Source of the DNA: Neisseriaceae bacterium
GTDB taxonomy: Bacteria; Pseudomonadota; Gammaproteobacteria; Burkholderiales; UBA11063
DNA: 42,644 nucleotides
NCBI GenBank assembly: GCA_003962895.1
Contig: RXKI01000023.1
Coordinates: 1 to 42,644 of the forward strand
Direction of reading: 5' to 3'
Shown here piece after piece: positions 10,001 to 18,791 of this stretch (within the stretch, counting starts at the first letter, position 1; each line of letters starts with the position of its first letter). The notes beneath the pieces are model-generated. The model was not told the origin of the DNA, searched no databases, and saw nothing but the letters and a program-made list of their open reading frames with translations. The position numbers and the translations under genes are program-made.

Positions 10001-11254
10001 TGGATGCTCTTGCTCAACCATACGTTTTGCGTATTTAATTGACGATGCTAAACCAAGTTTTTGTAATTTATGGAATACAAATGGTTTGAATAATTCTAAA
10101 GCCATAATTTTTGGCAAACCACATTGATATAAACGTAAAGTAGGACCAACTGTAATTACAGAACGACCAGAATAATCTACACGTTTACCCAATAAGTTTT
10201 GACGGAAACGACCAGATTTACCTTTAATCATTTCTGATAATGATTTTAATGAGCGTTTATTCGCACCAGTAATTACTTTACCGCGTTTACCATTATCAAA
10301 TAATGAATCAACTGCTTCTTGTAGCATACGGCGTTCATTACGTAAAATAATCTCTGGAGCACGTAATTGAATCAATTTACGTAAACGATTATTACGGTTA
10401 ATTACACGACGGTATAAATCATTCAAATCTGATGTAGCAAAACGACCACCATCAAGAGCAACTAATGGACGTAAATCAGGTGGCAATACAGGAATTGCAT
10501 CCATAATCATCCACTCAGGTTTCATCTCTGAACGTTTAAAGCCTTCTAATACTTTTAAGCGTTTTGCGTATTTTTTAAGGTTAGTTTCTGAACGAGTTGA
10601 TGCCATTTCTTCTTTAAGAGAAACGATTTCATTCTCAACATCAATACCCTGTAACATTCTTCTAACCGCATCAGCACCAATACCAACTTCTAATTTATCA
10701 GCTTCATCATTTTCAACTAAAAAGTTGTATTGTTCAGGAGATAAAATATCCCCTTTTTTAATTTCTGTTTTACCATCTTTAGGGTGTACAGGTGGATCCA
10801 TACGATCCAATACACTAATTACTGCATATGCTTCAAAGTATAGTACATGTTCAATATCACGTAATGGCATATCCAAAACCATACCCATACGAGATGGTAA
10901 TGATTTCAAGAACCAAATATGTGCAACAGGTGAAGCTAATTCAATATGACCCATGCGTTCACGACGAACACGTGTCAACGTAACTTCTACACCACATCTA
11001 TCACATACTACACCACGGTGTTTAATGCGTTTATACTTACCACATAAACATTCATAATCTTTTACTGGGCCAAATATACGTGCACAGAACAATCCATCCC
11101 GCTCAGGACGAAGAGTACGATAATTAATTGTTTCAGGTTTCTTTACTTCACCATATGACCACGAACGAATTTTATCTGCTGAAGCTAATCCAATACGAAT
11201 AAAGCCACCGCGTTCATTGTTAGTTTGCTGAAATAGAGTGTTAAAATCAAACAT
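7073..11254 (-). CDS. rpoC: DNA-directed RNA polymerase beta' subunit
   Basis: RpoC is the largest catalytic subunit of RNA polymerase. The 1393-residue product begins like betaproteobacterial RpoC, with [20 protein letters not shown] near residue 21. The N-terminal zinc site has Cys69, Cys71, Cys84 and Cys87. The catalytic magnesium-binding motif NADFDGDQM is at residues 470-478. The second zinc site ([15 protein letters not shown]) lies in the C-terminal third. A GGAG ribosome site stands 7 bases before the ATG. It follows rpoB by 89 bases, and a terminator ends the unit. No truncation or frameshift is visible. Confidence 0.98.
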   Translation of the reverse strand: MFDFNTLFQQTNNERGGFIRIGLASADKIRSWSYGEVKKPETINYRTLRPERDGLFCARIFGPVKDYECLCGKYKRIKHRGVVCDRCGVEVTLTRVRRERMGHIELASPVAHIWFLKSLPSRMGMVLDMPLRDIEHVLYFEAYAVISVLDRMDPPVHPKDGKTEIKKGDILSPEQYNFLVENDEADKLEVGIGADAVRRMLQGIDVENEIVSLKEEMASTRSETNLKKYAKRLKVLEGFKRSEMKPEWMIMDAIPVLPPDLRPLVALDGGRFATSDLNDLYRRVINRNNRLRKLIQLRAPEIILRNERRMLQEAVDSLFDNGKRGKVITGANKRSLKSLSEMIKGKSGRFRQNLLGKRVDYSGRSVITVGPTLRLYQCGLPKIMALELFKPFVFHKLQKLGLASSIKYAKRMVEQEHPQVWDILEEVIREHPILLNRAPTLHRLGIQAFEPTLIEGKAIQLHPLVCSAFNADFDGDQMAVHVPLSIEAQMEARTLMLASNNVLSPAHGEPIVVPSQDIILGLYYMTREKINDKGEGLIFKDFKELERAYQTNQVGLHALVTVRLDDWYKDGSGEFVKRTVRRKTTIGRSILAQLLPKGLDFDLINRPLKKKEVAKLINVSFRECGIKETVILVDQLMYTGFRYSTRGGISVCVDDMHIPQAKHSKVAAAQKEVEAITQQYNEGLVTHGERYNKIIDIWGRCGDDIAKTLMNELSKEEIIDADGNKVEQDSFNSIYMMADSGARGSIAQIKQLSGMRGLMAKPSGEIIETPITTNFREGLTVSQYFISTHGARKGLSDTALKTANSGYLTRRLVDVTQDLVITEDDCGTDKGVIMRSIIQGGDVIESLRDRVLGRVTAEDVIDPDTQKTIVEAGTLIDERIITTIERTNIDELKVRTPLTCETRYGLCAKCYGRDLARGYLVNIGEAVGIVAAQSIGEPGTQLTMRTFHIGGAASRAAAVSQIEAKSSGTVGYKELRYVTKPNGEKVIVSRSAELVILDQHNREREQHKIPYGATLHITPDEKVEAGTKLASWDPHSRPVVSEHSGIVRLENVEEGLTVVKETDEVTGLTALKVIDPNKVKGIRAKDKNLRPMARLLDESGNEIRVFGSDAPVMISFQIGDIITVRDEQMVNAGDVIAKKPQESMKTRDITGGLPRVAELFEARIPKDAGMLAPLSGTVVFQKETKGKHKIRITATTGEEIDMSIPKDKNILVNDGEYVERGQMIVDGPVDPRELLEMKGIEELSKYIAHEVQEVYRLQGVKISDKHIETVVRQMLRRVEVVDSGDSNIFLEGEQVERAAVLDENDALISEDKRPVQYKNVLLGITRASLNTDSFISAASFQETTRVLTEAAVAGRIDHLRGLKENVIMGRLIPAGTGAAYHRAKHLREKNEEI

Positions 11255-11298
11255 TGCGTCACTCCAAAATATTTATCTAAATTTAAAAATAAGCAGGT

Positions 11299-11326
11299 GA
11301 AGCCACCAACATTTGTCAGTAGCTTC
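11299..11326 (-). other. Hairpin between rpoB and rpoC
   Basis: On the transcript the arms GAAGCUAC and GUGGCUUC can form 8 pairs, one of them G-U, with a 12-base loop. No uridine tract follows directly, so it is more likely an RNA processing or spacer structure than a terminator. Confidence 0.4.
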
Positions 11327-11343
11327 GTTAATAATTTACTAAA

Positions 11344-14300
11344 TTATTCTTCTAATTCCATATCTAAGCCAAGAGCTCTTACTTCACGAGTAAGTACTCT
11401 AAATGCTTCTGGCATTTGAGCTGAAATACGATGATCACCTTCTAATAAGCGCTCATACATTTCTGTACGGCCTACTACATCATCGGATTTAACTGTTAAC
11501 ATTTCTTGTAATGTATAAGCAGCACCATATGCTTCTAATGCCCACACCTCCATCTCACCGAAACGTTGACCACCAAATTGAGCTTTACCACCCAATGGTT
11601 GTTGCGTTACTAATGAGTATGGACCAGTTGAACGAGCATGTACTTTTTCATCAACTAAATGGTGTAAGCGTAACATATACATATAACCAATTGTTACAGT
11701 TCTATCAAATGGATCTCCAGTACGACCATCATACAACTGAACCTGACCGCTTGATGGTAAATCTGCTAAAGTTAATAATTCTTTAATTTCAGACTCTTTA
11801 GCACCATCAAATACAGGAGTTGCAAATGGAACACCTTGACGTAAATTATTAGCAAATTCATTAAATTCTTTAGCATTCAATTTACTTAAATCTTCTGGCT
11901 TACCAAATGACGAGTAAATTTTCTCGATAAATTCTTTAACTTCTGCTTTATTTTTCTGTTCGCGCATCATACGGTCAATCTTATCGCCAAGACCTTTTGC
12001 TGCCAAACCTAAATGCACTTCCAAAATCTGACCAATATTCATACGAGATGGTACACCTAATGGATTTAATACGATGTCAACTGTGCGACCATCTTCCATA
12101 TATGGCATATCTTCAACTGGTAAAACTTTTGACACCACACCCTTATTACCATGGCGTCCTGCCATCTTATCACCAGGTTGTAAACGACGTTTTACCGCTA
12201 CGAATACTTTAACCATCTTAATTACACCATTAGGTAAATCAACACCCTGTTGTAATTTATCTTTTTGTACATTAAAGCGTAACTCTAATTCTGCACGTTT
12301 TTCTTCAATAGCTTTGTTAATCATCGCTAATTTATCGTTTACAGAATCTTCTTTAACTTGAATAGCTAACCACTCACGTTTAGATTCATATTTAGCTAAT
12401 GCTTCTTCAGTTAATTTAGATTTACCAGATTTTAATGTTTGGCCAATCAAATCAGCTTTAATACGATCTGCAGCATCTTCTTCAATAATCGTCATTTGAT
12501 CACGAATATCTTGACGTAAACGCTCTAATTCTAATTTAATATTTTCTAAAGCGCGTGGATCTTTTAATGCTTTTTCACCATCACGGTTAAATACTTGTAC
12601 ATTAATTACAGTACCACTCATTCCAACTGGAACACGTAATGATGTATCTTTAACATCTGATGCTTTTTCACCAAAGATTGCTTTTAACAATTTTTCTTCT
12701 GGAGTAAGTTGAACTTCACCTTTAGGTGTAACTTTACCAACTAACACATCACCTGGTTTAACTTCAGCACCAATCGCAATAATACCGCTCTCATCTAAAC
12801 GACCTAATTGGTTTTGAGATAAGTTAGGAATATCACGAGTAATCTCTTCATCACCTTGTTTAGTTTCACGAGCAACTACATTCAATTCTTCAATATGAAT
12901 TGATGTATATACATCACGAGCAACTAATTTCTCAGAAACTAAGATTGAATCCTCAAAGTTATATCCATTCCATGGCATGAATGCTACTAGTACGTTTTGA
13001 CCAACAGCTAATTCACCCATATCTGTAGCAGATCCATCAGCTAATACATCGCCTTTAGATATTACATCACCAATTTTAACGATAGGTTTTTGATTCAAAC
13101 AAGTATTTTGATTAGAGCGTTGATATTTAACTAAATTATAAATATCAATACCTAAATCATTACCTAAAATTTCTTTTTCATTTACTTTAATGATAATGCG
13201 GCTACCATCAACATAATCAACTACACCACCACGTTTTGAAATGATTACTGTACCTGAATCAATTGCAGCAACACGCTCCATACCAGTACCAACTAATGGT
13301 TTAACCGCTCTTACACAAGGAACACCTTGGCGTTGCATGTTTGAACCCATCAATGCGCGATTGGCATCATCGTGTTCTAGGAATGGAATAAGTGATGCAG
13401 CTACTGATACGATTTGATTAGTTGCCACATCCATATAGTTAATTTCACTATTGTGAACTAATGCTGTCTCACCCTTTTTACGTGCGAACACTAATTCATC
13501 AGTAAAACTACCATCTTTATTTAATTTTGCATTAGCTTGAGCAATAACGATTTTGTTTTCATCAATTGCTGATAAATACTCAACTTTATCACTAACTTTA
13601 CCATTTACCACTTTACGATATGGAGTTTCTAAGAATCCATGCGCATTTGGTTTAGCATAAACTGATAATGAGTTAATCAAACCAATGTTTTGACCCTCTG
13701 GAGTTTCAATTGGACATAAACGACCATAGTGGGTAACGTGAACGTCACGTACTTCAAAACCAGCTCTATCACGAGTCAAACCACCAGGACCTAATGCTGA
13801 AATACGACGTTTATGCGTGATTTCAGAAAGTGGATTAGTGTGATCCATAAACTGTGATAATTGACTTGTTGAGAAGAAATCTTTTAAGCTTGATGTAATT
13901 GGTTTTGCACTAATTAATTTATTAGGCATCAAATCTTTTTCTTCAAGAGGTTGACCTAATTTATCTTTAACAGCTTTTTCAATACGAGATAAACCAATTC
14001 TAAATTGATTTTCAACCAATTCACCAACACCACGAATACGACGATTACCTAAATGATCAATATCATCTACAATTCCACGTCCATTGCGTAATTCAATTAG
14101 AATAGCCAAAGACAACATAATGTCTTCTTTATTTAATACAACTTGCTCACCATTTGGCTCTTTAACAGAAGCAATTATTTCTTTAAACCAATGTGGCGCA
14201 CGATTATCAAACTCGCTTGAGTATGTACGTGAATTAAATTTGAAGCGACCAACCTCTGATAAATCATAAGTATCTGGGCTAAAGAATGTACGATTAAATA

Positions 14301-15480
14301 CTGTATCAGCAATTTCTTCAGAATATGGTTCACCAGGACGCATCATTTTGTAAATTTGATGAATAGCTTCAATTTGGTTTGTTGCTGTTTCTTTAGATGC
14401 TTCTTCATCACGTAAAGTATCAGCTAAATATGAACCGTGCTCTAAATCATTTATGAATAGCGTTTTAATTTCTTTAACTGCGCCTAATACTGCCTGTCTT
14501 ACTAATTCTTCAGTCAATACAGTATTTGATTTAGCGATTACTTCACCAGTTTCTAAGTCAACTAAATCAGCGCCAAGAATACGACCTTCAAGCTCTTCAA
14601 TAGGAACTTCAATTTGTTTTAAGCCAGCTTTTTCAATATCACGGATATGTTTTGTAGTAATTTTTTTATCTTTAGCTACAATTACTTTGCCTTCTTTATC
14701 GCAAATATCAAAACGTGAAGTCTCACCTTTTAAACGGTCTGAAACTACATGTTTATATATATGACCTTTTTTCAATGAGTATTGATCTTTATCATAGAAT
14801 AAATCAATAATTTGATCACGAGAATACCCAATAGCTTTTAATAATAACGTCACATTCATTTTACGACGTTTATCGATACGGAAGTAAATCAGATCTTTCG
14901 CATCAAATTCTAAATCAAGCCAGCTACCACGGTAAGGAATAATACGTGAAGAATATAATAATTTATTTAATGAATGGTTTTTACCATGATCATGCTCAAA
15001 ATAAACACCAGGTGAACGATGTAATTGAGAAACAATTACGCGCTCATTACCATTGATAATAAATGATGCAGTATCCGTCATGAATGGGATTTCACCCATG
15101 TAAACTTCTTCTTCTACACTATGTAATACTGTTTTATAATCATTTTCACGATCGAACAAAGTAGCACGCACTTTAGCATGTAATTTACCAGCATAAGAAA
15201 CGCCACGTAATAAACACTCATGTACGTCAAATATTGGTTTTGTAATGCTATAGCTAATATAATCTAATCTAATTGCACCACTTGCTGACACTATCGGGAA
15301 AATATCATTAAACGCTTTTTGTAAGCCTGTATTCTTTCTTTTGCTTGCTACAACATAGTTTTGCATGAATTCTTCATACGAATTTTTTTGCATATCCAAC
15401 AAATAAGGCACTTGCAATGAAACTGGTTGCTTAGCAAAGCTTTTACGAATACGTTTTTTTTCTGTAAAAGAATAGGTCAT
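11344..15480 (-). CDS. rpoB: DNA-directed RNA polymerase beta subunit
   Basis: RpoB forms the catalytic cleft with RpoC. I chose the ATG at 15480 ([17 protein letters not shown], the standard betaproteobacterial opening). A GGAG lies 8 bases upstream, and it sits inside the longer GTG-started frame from 15498. The product is 1378 residues. The rifampicin-binding region ([20 protein letters not shown], then [10 protein letters not shown]) is at about residues 538-567 and keeps the Asp, His, Arg and Ser residues of susceptible enzymes. Residue 597 is Gln where Escherichia coli has Pro (TPEGQNIG). The C-terminal flap and clamp segment includes [15 protein letters not shown]. The gene follows rplL after a 174-base gap containing a hairpin. 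Confidence 0.98.
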   Translation of the reverse strand: MTYSFTEKKRIRKSFAKQPVSLQVPYLLDMQKNSYEEFMQNYVVASKRKNTGLQKAFNDIFPIVSASGAIRLDYISYSITKPIFDVHECLLRGVSYAGKLHAKVRATLFDRENDYKTVLHSVEEEVYMGEIPFMTDTASFIINGNERVIVSQLHRSPGVYFEHDHGKNHSLNKLLYSSRIIPYRGSWLDLEFDAKDLIYFRIDKRRKMNVTLLLKAIGYSRDQIIDLFYDKDQYSLKKGHIYKHVVSDRLKGETSRFDICDKEGKVIVAKDKKITTKHIRDIEKAGLKQIEVPIEELEGRILGADLVDLETGEVIAKSNTVLTEELVRQAVLGAVKEIKTLFINDLEHGSYLADTLRDEEASKETATNQIEAIHQIYKMMRPGEPYSEEIADTVFNRTFFSPDTYDLSEVGRFKFNSRTYSSEFDNRAPHWFKEIIASVKEPNGEQVVLNKEDIMLSLAILIELRNGRGIVDDIDHLGNRRIRGVGELVENQFRIGLSRIEKAVKDKLGQPLEEKDLMPNKLISAKPITSSLKDFFSTSQLSQFMDHTNPLSEITHKRRISALGPGGLTRDRAGFEVRDVHVTHYGRLCPIETPEGQNIGLINSLSVYAKPNAHGFLETPYRKVVNGKVSDKVEYLSAIDENKIVIAQANAKLNKDGSFTDELVFARKKGETALVHNSEINYMDVATNQIVSVAASLIPFLEHDDANRALMGSNMQRQGVPCVRAVKPLVGTGMERVAAIDSGTVIISKRGGVVDYVDGSRIIIKVNEKEILGNDLGIDIYNLVKYQRSNQNTCLNQKPIVKIGDVISKGDVLADGSATDMGELAVGQNVLVAFMPWNGYNFEDSILVSEKLVARDVYTSIHIEELNVVARETKQGDEEITRDIPNLSQNQLGRLDESGIIAIGAEVKPGDVLVGKVTPKGEVQLTPEEKLLKAIFGEKASDVKDTSLRVPVGMSGTVINVQVFNRDGEKALKDPRALENIKLELERLRQDIRDQMTIIEEDAADRIKADLIGQTLKSGKSKLTEEALAKYESKREWLAIQVKEDSVNDKLAMINKAIEEKRAELELRFNVQKDKLQQGVDLPNGVIKMVKVFVAVKRRLQPGDKMAGRHGNKGVVSKVLPVEDMPYMEDGRTVDIVLNPLGVPSRMNIGQILEVHLGLAAKGLGDKIDRMMREQKNKAEVKEFIEKIYSSFGKPEDLSKLNAKEFNEFANNLRQGVPFATPVFDGAKESEIKELLTLADLPSSGQVQLYDGRTGDPFDRTVTIGYMYMLRLHHLVDEKVHARSTGPYSLVTQQPLGGKAQFGGQRFGEMEVWALEAYGAAYTLQEMLTVKSDDVVGRTEMYERLLEGDHRISAQMPEAFRVLTREVRALGLDMELEE

Positions 15481-15600
15481 ATGTAAAGCTCCGGACACTA
15501 AAAGTAAATGAAAAGATAACTAAAATAACCACTTACAAAACATTAATTCAAGTTAATAATTTGGAAATGACTATTTAATATTACCCTAAATATTATCAAC

Positions 15601-15634
15601 GCCAAAAGAGGTAACATATTTGTCACCTCTTGGC
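15601..15634 (-). promoter_or_regulatory. rplL-rpoB intercistronic hairpin
   Basis: The transcript can fold a long stem with arms GCCAAGAGGUGAC and GUUACCUCUUUUGGC, interrupted by a 2-base bulge. It lies 20 bases after the rplL stop and has no strong uridine tract. In Escherichia coli this gap carries a partial terminator and an RNase III site that set the ratio of L7/L12 to polymerase. I infer a similar role here. Confidence 0.55.
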
Positions 15635-15654
15635 TTTGAAAAATCAAATAAAAA

Positions 15655-16029
15655 TTATTTAATTTCTGCAGTAGCACCTGCTTCTGTGATTTTCTTAACA
15701 AGAGCTTCAGCATCAGCTTTAGAAACGCCTTCTTTAACAGCTTTAGGTGCAGACTCAACTACAGCTTTAGCTTCAGCAAGACCTAAACCAGTAATTTCAC
15801 GTACAACTTTAATTGCTGCAACTTTATTTGCACCAGCACCAGTTAAGATAACGTCAAATTCAGTTTTCTCTTCTGCAGCAGCACCGCCACCAGCAGCAGG
15901 AGCACCAGCAACTGCAACTGCAGCAGCTGAAACGCCAAACGCTTCTTCCATCTCTTTAACTAATTCTGACAATTCCATAACTGTCAACTTACCAACTGCT
16001 TCAATAATTTCTGCTTTAGAAATAGCCAT
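15655..16029 (-). CDS. rplL: 50S ribosomal protein L7/L12
   Basis: L7/L12 forms the flexible multi-copy stalk of the large subunit that recruits translation GTPases. The 124-residue product has an N-terminal dimerisation helix region (about 1-35), an Ala/Gly hinge ([15 protein letters not shown], about 41-55) and the globular C-terminal domain with [20 protein letters not shown]. The ATG has a TAGGAG ribosome site. It follows rplJ, which encodes its anchor L10, by 63 bases and precedes rpoB. Confidence 0.98.
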   Translation of the reverse strand: MAISKAEIIEAVGKLTVMELSELVKEMEEAFGVSAAAVAVAGAPAAGGGAAAEEKTEFDVILTGAGANKVAAIKVVREITGLGLAEAKAVVESAPKAVKEGVSKADAEALVKKITEAGATAEIK

Positions 16030-16092
16030 TATAGACTCCTAATAATATCTTAAAATTTGTTAAATTATAAATAAACTACACTACTAAATGTA

Positions 16093-16590
16093 TTATGCAG
16101 CTTCGTTTTCTTTTTTGTCTTTAAGCGCAGCAACAGCACGAACAAAACTTGCAGGAACTTGTTGCATAACACCCATAACCATAGCCAATAATTCTTCACG
16201 ACTAGGAATCGCAGCTAACTGTTTAACCCCAGCTACATCTAGTAACTGCTCGTTATACATACCAGCAACAATTTTCACTTTATCGTTAGCTTTAGCAAAA
16301 TCACTTATAACTTTTGCGGCAGCTACTGGATCATCAGAAACGCTGTATATTAACTGACCAATCATTTTGTCAGCTAATGGAGCAAATTTAGTACCTTGAA
16401 CTGCGATACGAGCTAAAGTATTTTTTACCACGTGTAAATAAACACCTTTGCTACGAGCTTCTTTACGAATTGCAGTCATTTTCTCAACAGTTACGCCAGC
16501 ATATTCGGCAACAACTACTGTTTGAGCAGTACTAATCGTTTCTGAGACCTGAGCAACAACAACTTTCTTGCTATCTAGATTTAAACTCAA
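16093..16590 (-). CDS. rplJ: 50S ribosomal protein L10
   Basis: L10 anchors L7/L12 dimers to the ribosome, binds 23S rRNA beside L11, and in complex with L7/L12 represses its own mRNA in well-studied bacteria. The 165-residue product opens MSLNLDSKKVVVAQVSE and contains VVKNTLARIAVQGT and IPSREELLAMVMGVMQ, closely resembling Neisseria L10 as I recall it. The start codon is TTG at 16590, with TAGGAG 7 bases upstream and no in-frame ATG nearby that keeps the conserved N-terminus. A 217-base structured leader separates it from rplA. Confidence 0.97.
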   Translation of the reverse strand: MSLNLDSKKVVVAQVSETISTAQTVVVAEYAGVTVEKMTAIRKEARSKGVYLHVVKNTLARIAVQGTKFAPLADKMIGQLIYSVSDDPVAAAKVISDFAKANDKVKIVAGMYNEQLLDVAGVKQLAAIPSREELLAMVMGVMQQVPASFVRAVAALKDKKENEAA

Positions 16591-16795
16591 GGCTCAACTC
16601 CTAAAATAAGTAGTGGAATCAATTTTGATATTATCGTCTTGAAAACTTTAATTTTTCTCAGAGACCACTATCTGCGTAGGATTAATCATTTAAGTCATCG
16701 AGATGACTCCTACGGTCTTTGATAATGTAAGGCAAAGTGTCTTACCCCAATGTTGCACAGAAGTGCAACTACGGTAGCAACGTAGTTACTACCAT
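16591..16795 (-). promoter_or_regulatory. Structured rplJ leader (probable L10 leader)
   Basis: The gap between rplA and rplJ is rich in inverted repeats on the transcript. In order they are: an 8-pair hairpin GUAGUAAC/GUUGCUAC (16792-16774); a hairpin UUGCAC/GUGCAA (16767-16752); a 7-pair stem CGUAGGA/UCCUACG (16714-16708 with 16681-16675) enclosing a hairpin AGUCAU/AUGACU; and a long-range UAGUGG/CCACUA pairing near 16670 and 16611. The position matches the L10-L7/L12 autoregulatory leader known from many bacteria. Assignment rests on position and structure, not on a covariance model. Confidence 0.6.
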
Positions 16796-16807
16796 AAACT
16801 CTTTGTA

Positions 16808-17503
16808 TTACTTAGCTGAAATGCTAGAAACTTCAACCTTAACACCAACACCCATAGTACTAGAAACAGTAACACGTTTCATGTATTGGCCTTTAGATGA
16901 AGCTGGTTTAGATTTAACTAAAACATCTACTAATGCAGCCATGTTTTCTTGCAATTTTTCAGCAGAGAATGATGCACGTCCAATTGTTGAATGAACGATA
17001 CCATTTTTATCTGTACGATATTGTACTTGACCTGCTTTAGCATTCTTAACTGCAGTTGCAACATCAGCTGTTACAGTACCAACTTTTGGATTTGGCATTA
17101 AACCACGAGGCCCTAAAATTTGACCTAATGTACCAACCACACGCATAGTATCTGGTGTTGCGATAACTAAATCAAAGTTCATAATACCTTTTTTAACATC
17201 ATCAGCTAATTCTTCTAAGCCAACGATATCTGCACCAGCAGCTTTAGCCGCTTCCGCTTGAGGACCTTGAGCAAAAACTGCAACACGTACAGTTTTACCA
17301 GTACCATTAGGTAATACGATTGAACCACGAAGCATTTGATCTGATTTACGAGGATCAACACCTAAATTGATAGCAACATCTACTGACTCATCAAATTTTG
17401 CAGTAGCAGCTTTTTTTACCATATCGATAGCTTCATTTGCAGCATAGTTTTTTGTAGTATCAAAACTAGCCACAGCCTTTTGGCGTTTTGTTAATTTAGC
17501 CAT
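16808..17503 (-). CDS. rplA: 50S ribosomal protein L1
   Basis: L1 forms the mobile stalk at the ribosomal E site and represses its own operon by binding the mRNA leader. The 231-residue product has the typical opening [10 protein letters not shown] and the signature [20 protein letters not shown] at about residues 126-145. The ATG overlaps the last base of the rplK stop (TAATG), and GGGAG lies upstream, so the two genes are translationally coupled. No anomalies. Confidence 0.98.
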   Translation of the reverse strand: MAKLTKRQKAVASFDTTKNYAANEAIDMVKKAATAKFDESVDVAINLGVDPRKSDQMLRGSIVLPNGTGKTVRVAVFAQGPQAEAAKAAGADIVGLEELADDVKKGIMNFDLVIATPDTMRVVGTLGQILGPRGLMPNPKVGTVTADVATAVKNAKAGQVQYRTDKNGIVHSTIGRASFSAEKLQENMAALVDVLVKSKPASSKGQYMKRVTVSSTMGVGVKVEVSSISAK

Positions 17504-17937
17504 TATTTCACTCCCTCAACTTCAAGACCCATGCTACGCGCAGATCCAGCAATTGTACGAACAGCAGCATCTAAATCAGCAGCAGTTAAATCTGGCTCTT
17601 TAGTTTTTGCAATTTCTTCTAATTGACTACGTGTAACTTTACCAACTTTATCTGCATTTGGACGTGAGCTACCGCTCTTGATTCCAGCAGCTTTTTTTAA
17701 TAGAATTGAAGCAGGAGGTGTTTTTAATTCAAATGTAAAACTTTTATCAGAATAAGCTGTAATCACAACAGGAATTGGAAGACCAGGTTCCATTGATTGT
17801 GTTTTAGCATTAAATGCTTTACAGAATTCCATAATATTTAGACCACGTTGGCCTAGTGCTGGACCAACTGGAGGTGAAGGATTTGCTTTACCAGCACCAA
17901 TTTGTAGCTTAATAAAGCCAATTACTTTTTTTGCCAT
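17503..17937 (-). CDS. rplK: 50S ribosomal protein L11
   Basis: L11 forms the GTPase-associated centre with 23S rRNA and is needed for RelA-dependent stringent signalling. The 144-residue product has the Pro-rich N-terminal domain ([23 protein letters not shown], about 16-38), which contacts release factors and thiopeptides. Its C-terminal RNA-binding domain ends near [14 protein letters not shown]. An AGGTG ribosome site precedes the ATG. It is the first gene of the ribosomal block. Its upstream neighbours are tadA and recG rather than secE and nusG. Confidence 0.98.
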   Translation of the reverse strand: MAKKVIGFIKLQIGAGKANPSPPVGPALGQRGLNIMEFCKAFNAKTQSMEPGLPIPVVITAYSDKSFTFELKTPPASILLKKAAGIKSGSSRPNADKVGKVTRSQLEEIAKTKEPDLTAADLDAAVRTIAGSARSMGLEVEGVK

Positions 17938-17956
17938 TTATTAGACACCTTTAAAA

Positions 17957-17990
17957 CGGGTCAACGCCATGTTTTTGCATAGCTCCCCAA
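17957..17990 (-). promoter_or_regulatory. Probable L1-binding site in rplK leader
   Basis: The transcript carries GGGGA, a 6-pair stem GCUAUG/CAUGGC with loop CAAAAA, then GUUGA and CCC. So GGG/CCC closes an asymmetric internal loop below a short hairpin. This resembles the L1 site on 23S rRNA and the L11-operon leader, where L1 represses translation. It ends about 19 bases before the rplK ATG, next to the ribosome site. Confidence 0.55.
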
Positions 17991-18016
17991 TTAAACAAAG
18001 AATAGTTTAGTCCGCG

Positions 18017-18025
18017 ATTATAACA
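18017..18025 (-). promoter_or_regulatory. Extended -10 promoter of the rplK operon
   Basis: The minus strand reads TGTTATAAT, a perfect -10 hexamer (18022-18017) with the TG extension. The -35 region is weak. It gives a leader of about 70 nt containing the putative L1 site. Confidence 0.55.
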
Positions 18026-18080
18026 TAGTTAATTTACAAAAATAAACATAATTGCAATAACTTAACTAAGAGCTCAGAAT

Positions 18081-18791
18081 TTAACTACGCTTAGCAGAAA
18101 AGAAATTTTGCATTAATTCAGTACATTGCTCAGCCATTACACCGCCTAGCACTTCAGTGTGATGATTTACTACACGATTATCAAATACTCGATATTGACT
18201 ATCACACGCACCAGTTTTAGATTCTTTTGCGCCATAATAAACACGCTTTATTCGGCTATTAATAATTGCACCACTACACATTAAGCATGGCTCAAGGGTT
18301 ATAAATAAATCACAATCTTGCAAATATGTGGAATTAAGATGTTTCTGTGCTTCTTGAATTGCAATTATTTCAGCGTGCAGCATGCTTGACACACCACTAC
18401 GCGTTTGATTGAAACCACGCCCAATTATTTCATTTTGGTATACAACAATAGCACCAACTGGAACTTCATTATTATTAAATGCTATTAATGCCAAATCGTA
18501 AGCTTGTTGCATAAACAATGACACCTCACTATTTTCACGCGGCTTGTATATTGGAGTTAATACATTAAATTTATCTCTAAGCATGTTTTGCTCATTTATG
18601 TCTGGGTATGTACCGCTATTAAATTGAGCATATAAATCATACAACCCACGCACAGCCAAACTTGGGAAATATGCTCGTAATAATGCAAACAACTCTAAAA
18701 CATCATTTTCTGAATTGACTGGATAATCAGCAAGATTTGCTTCATGAATTTTCTTAGATAAATAATATGGTAAATTTTCGTACAGCATCAT
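18081..18791 (-). CDS. tadA: tRNA-specific adenosine deaminase with N-terminal TfoX-C-like domain
   Basis: TadA converts A34 to inosine in the tRNA-Arg anticodon. The catalytic zinc and proton-shuttle motif HAE is at residues 139-141, and the zinc ligands of PCLMC are Cys169 and Cys172. The 236-residue product is about 70 residues longer than Escherichia coli TadA. The extra N-terminal part (about 1-75) has the helical pattern of TfoX C-terminal domains (an LLRAYFPSLAVRGLYDLYAQF segment in place of their RLK..G..VSLNLLYAL). I recall similar extended TadA proteins in Neisseria. The ATG overlaps the recG stop by 4 bases (ATGA), so translation is coupled. An alternative ATG is the very next codon. 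Confidence 0.93.
   Translation of the reverse strand: MMLYENLPYYLSKKIHEANLADYPVNSENDVLELFALLRAYFPSLAVRGLYDLYAQFNSGTYPDINEQNMLRDKFNVLTPIYKPRENSEVSLFMQQAYDLALIAFNNNEVPVGAIVVYQNEIIGRGFNQTRSGVSSMLHAEIIAIQEAQKHLNSTYLQDCDLFITLEPCLMCSGAIINSRIKRVYYGAKESKTGACDSQYRVFDNRVVNHHTEVLGGVMAEQCTELMQNFFSAKRS

Noticed and set aside
15543-16042. Open frames overlapping rplL on both strands (140 and 71 codons)
   Set aside because: They are shadows of the Ala-rich rplL coding sequence and its flank; rplL itself is unambiguous.
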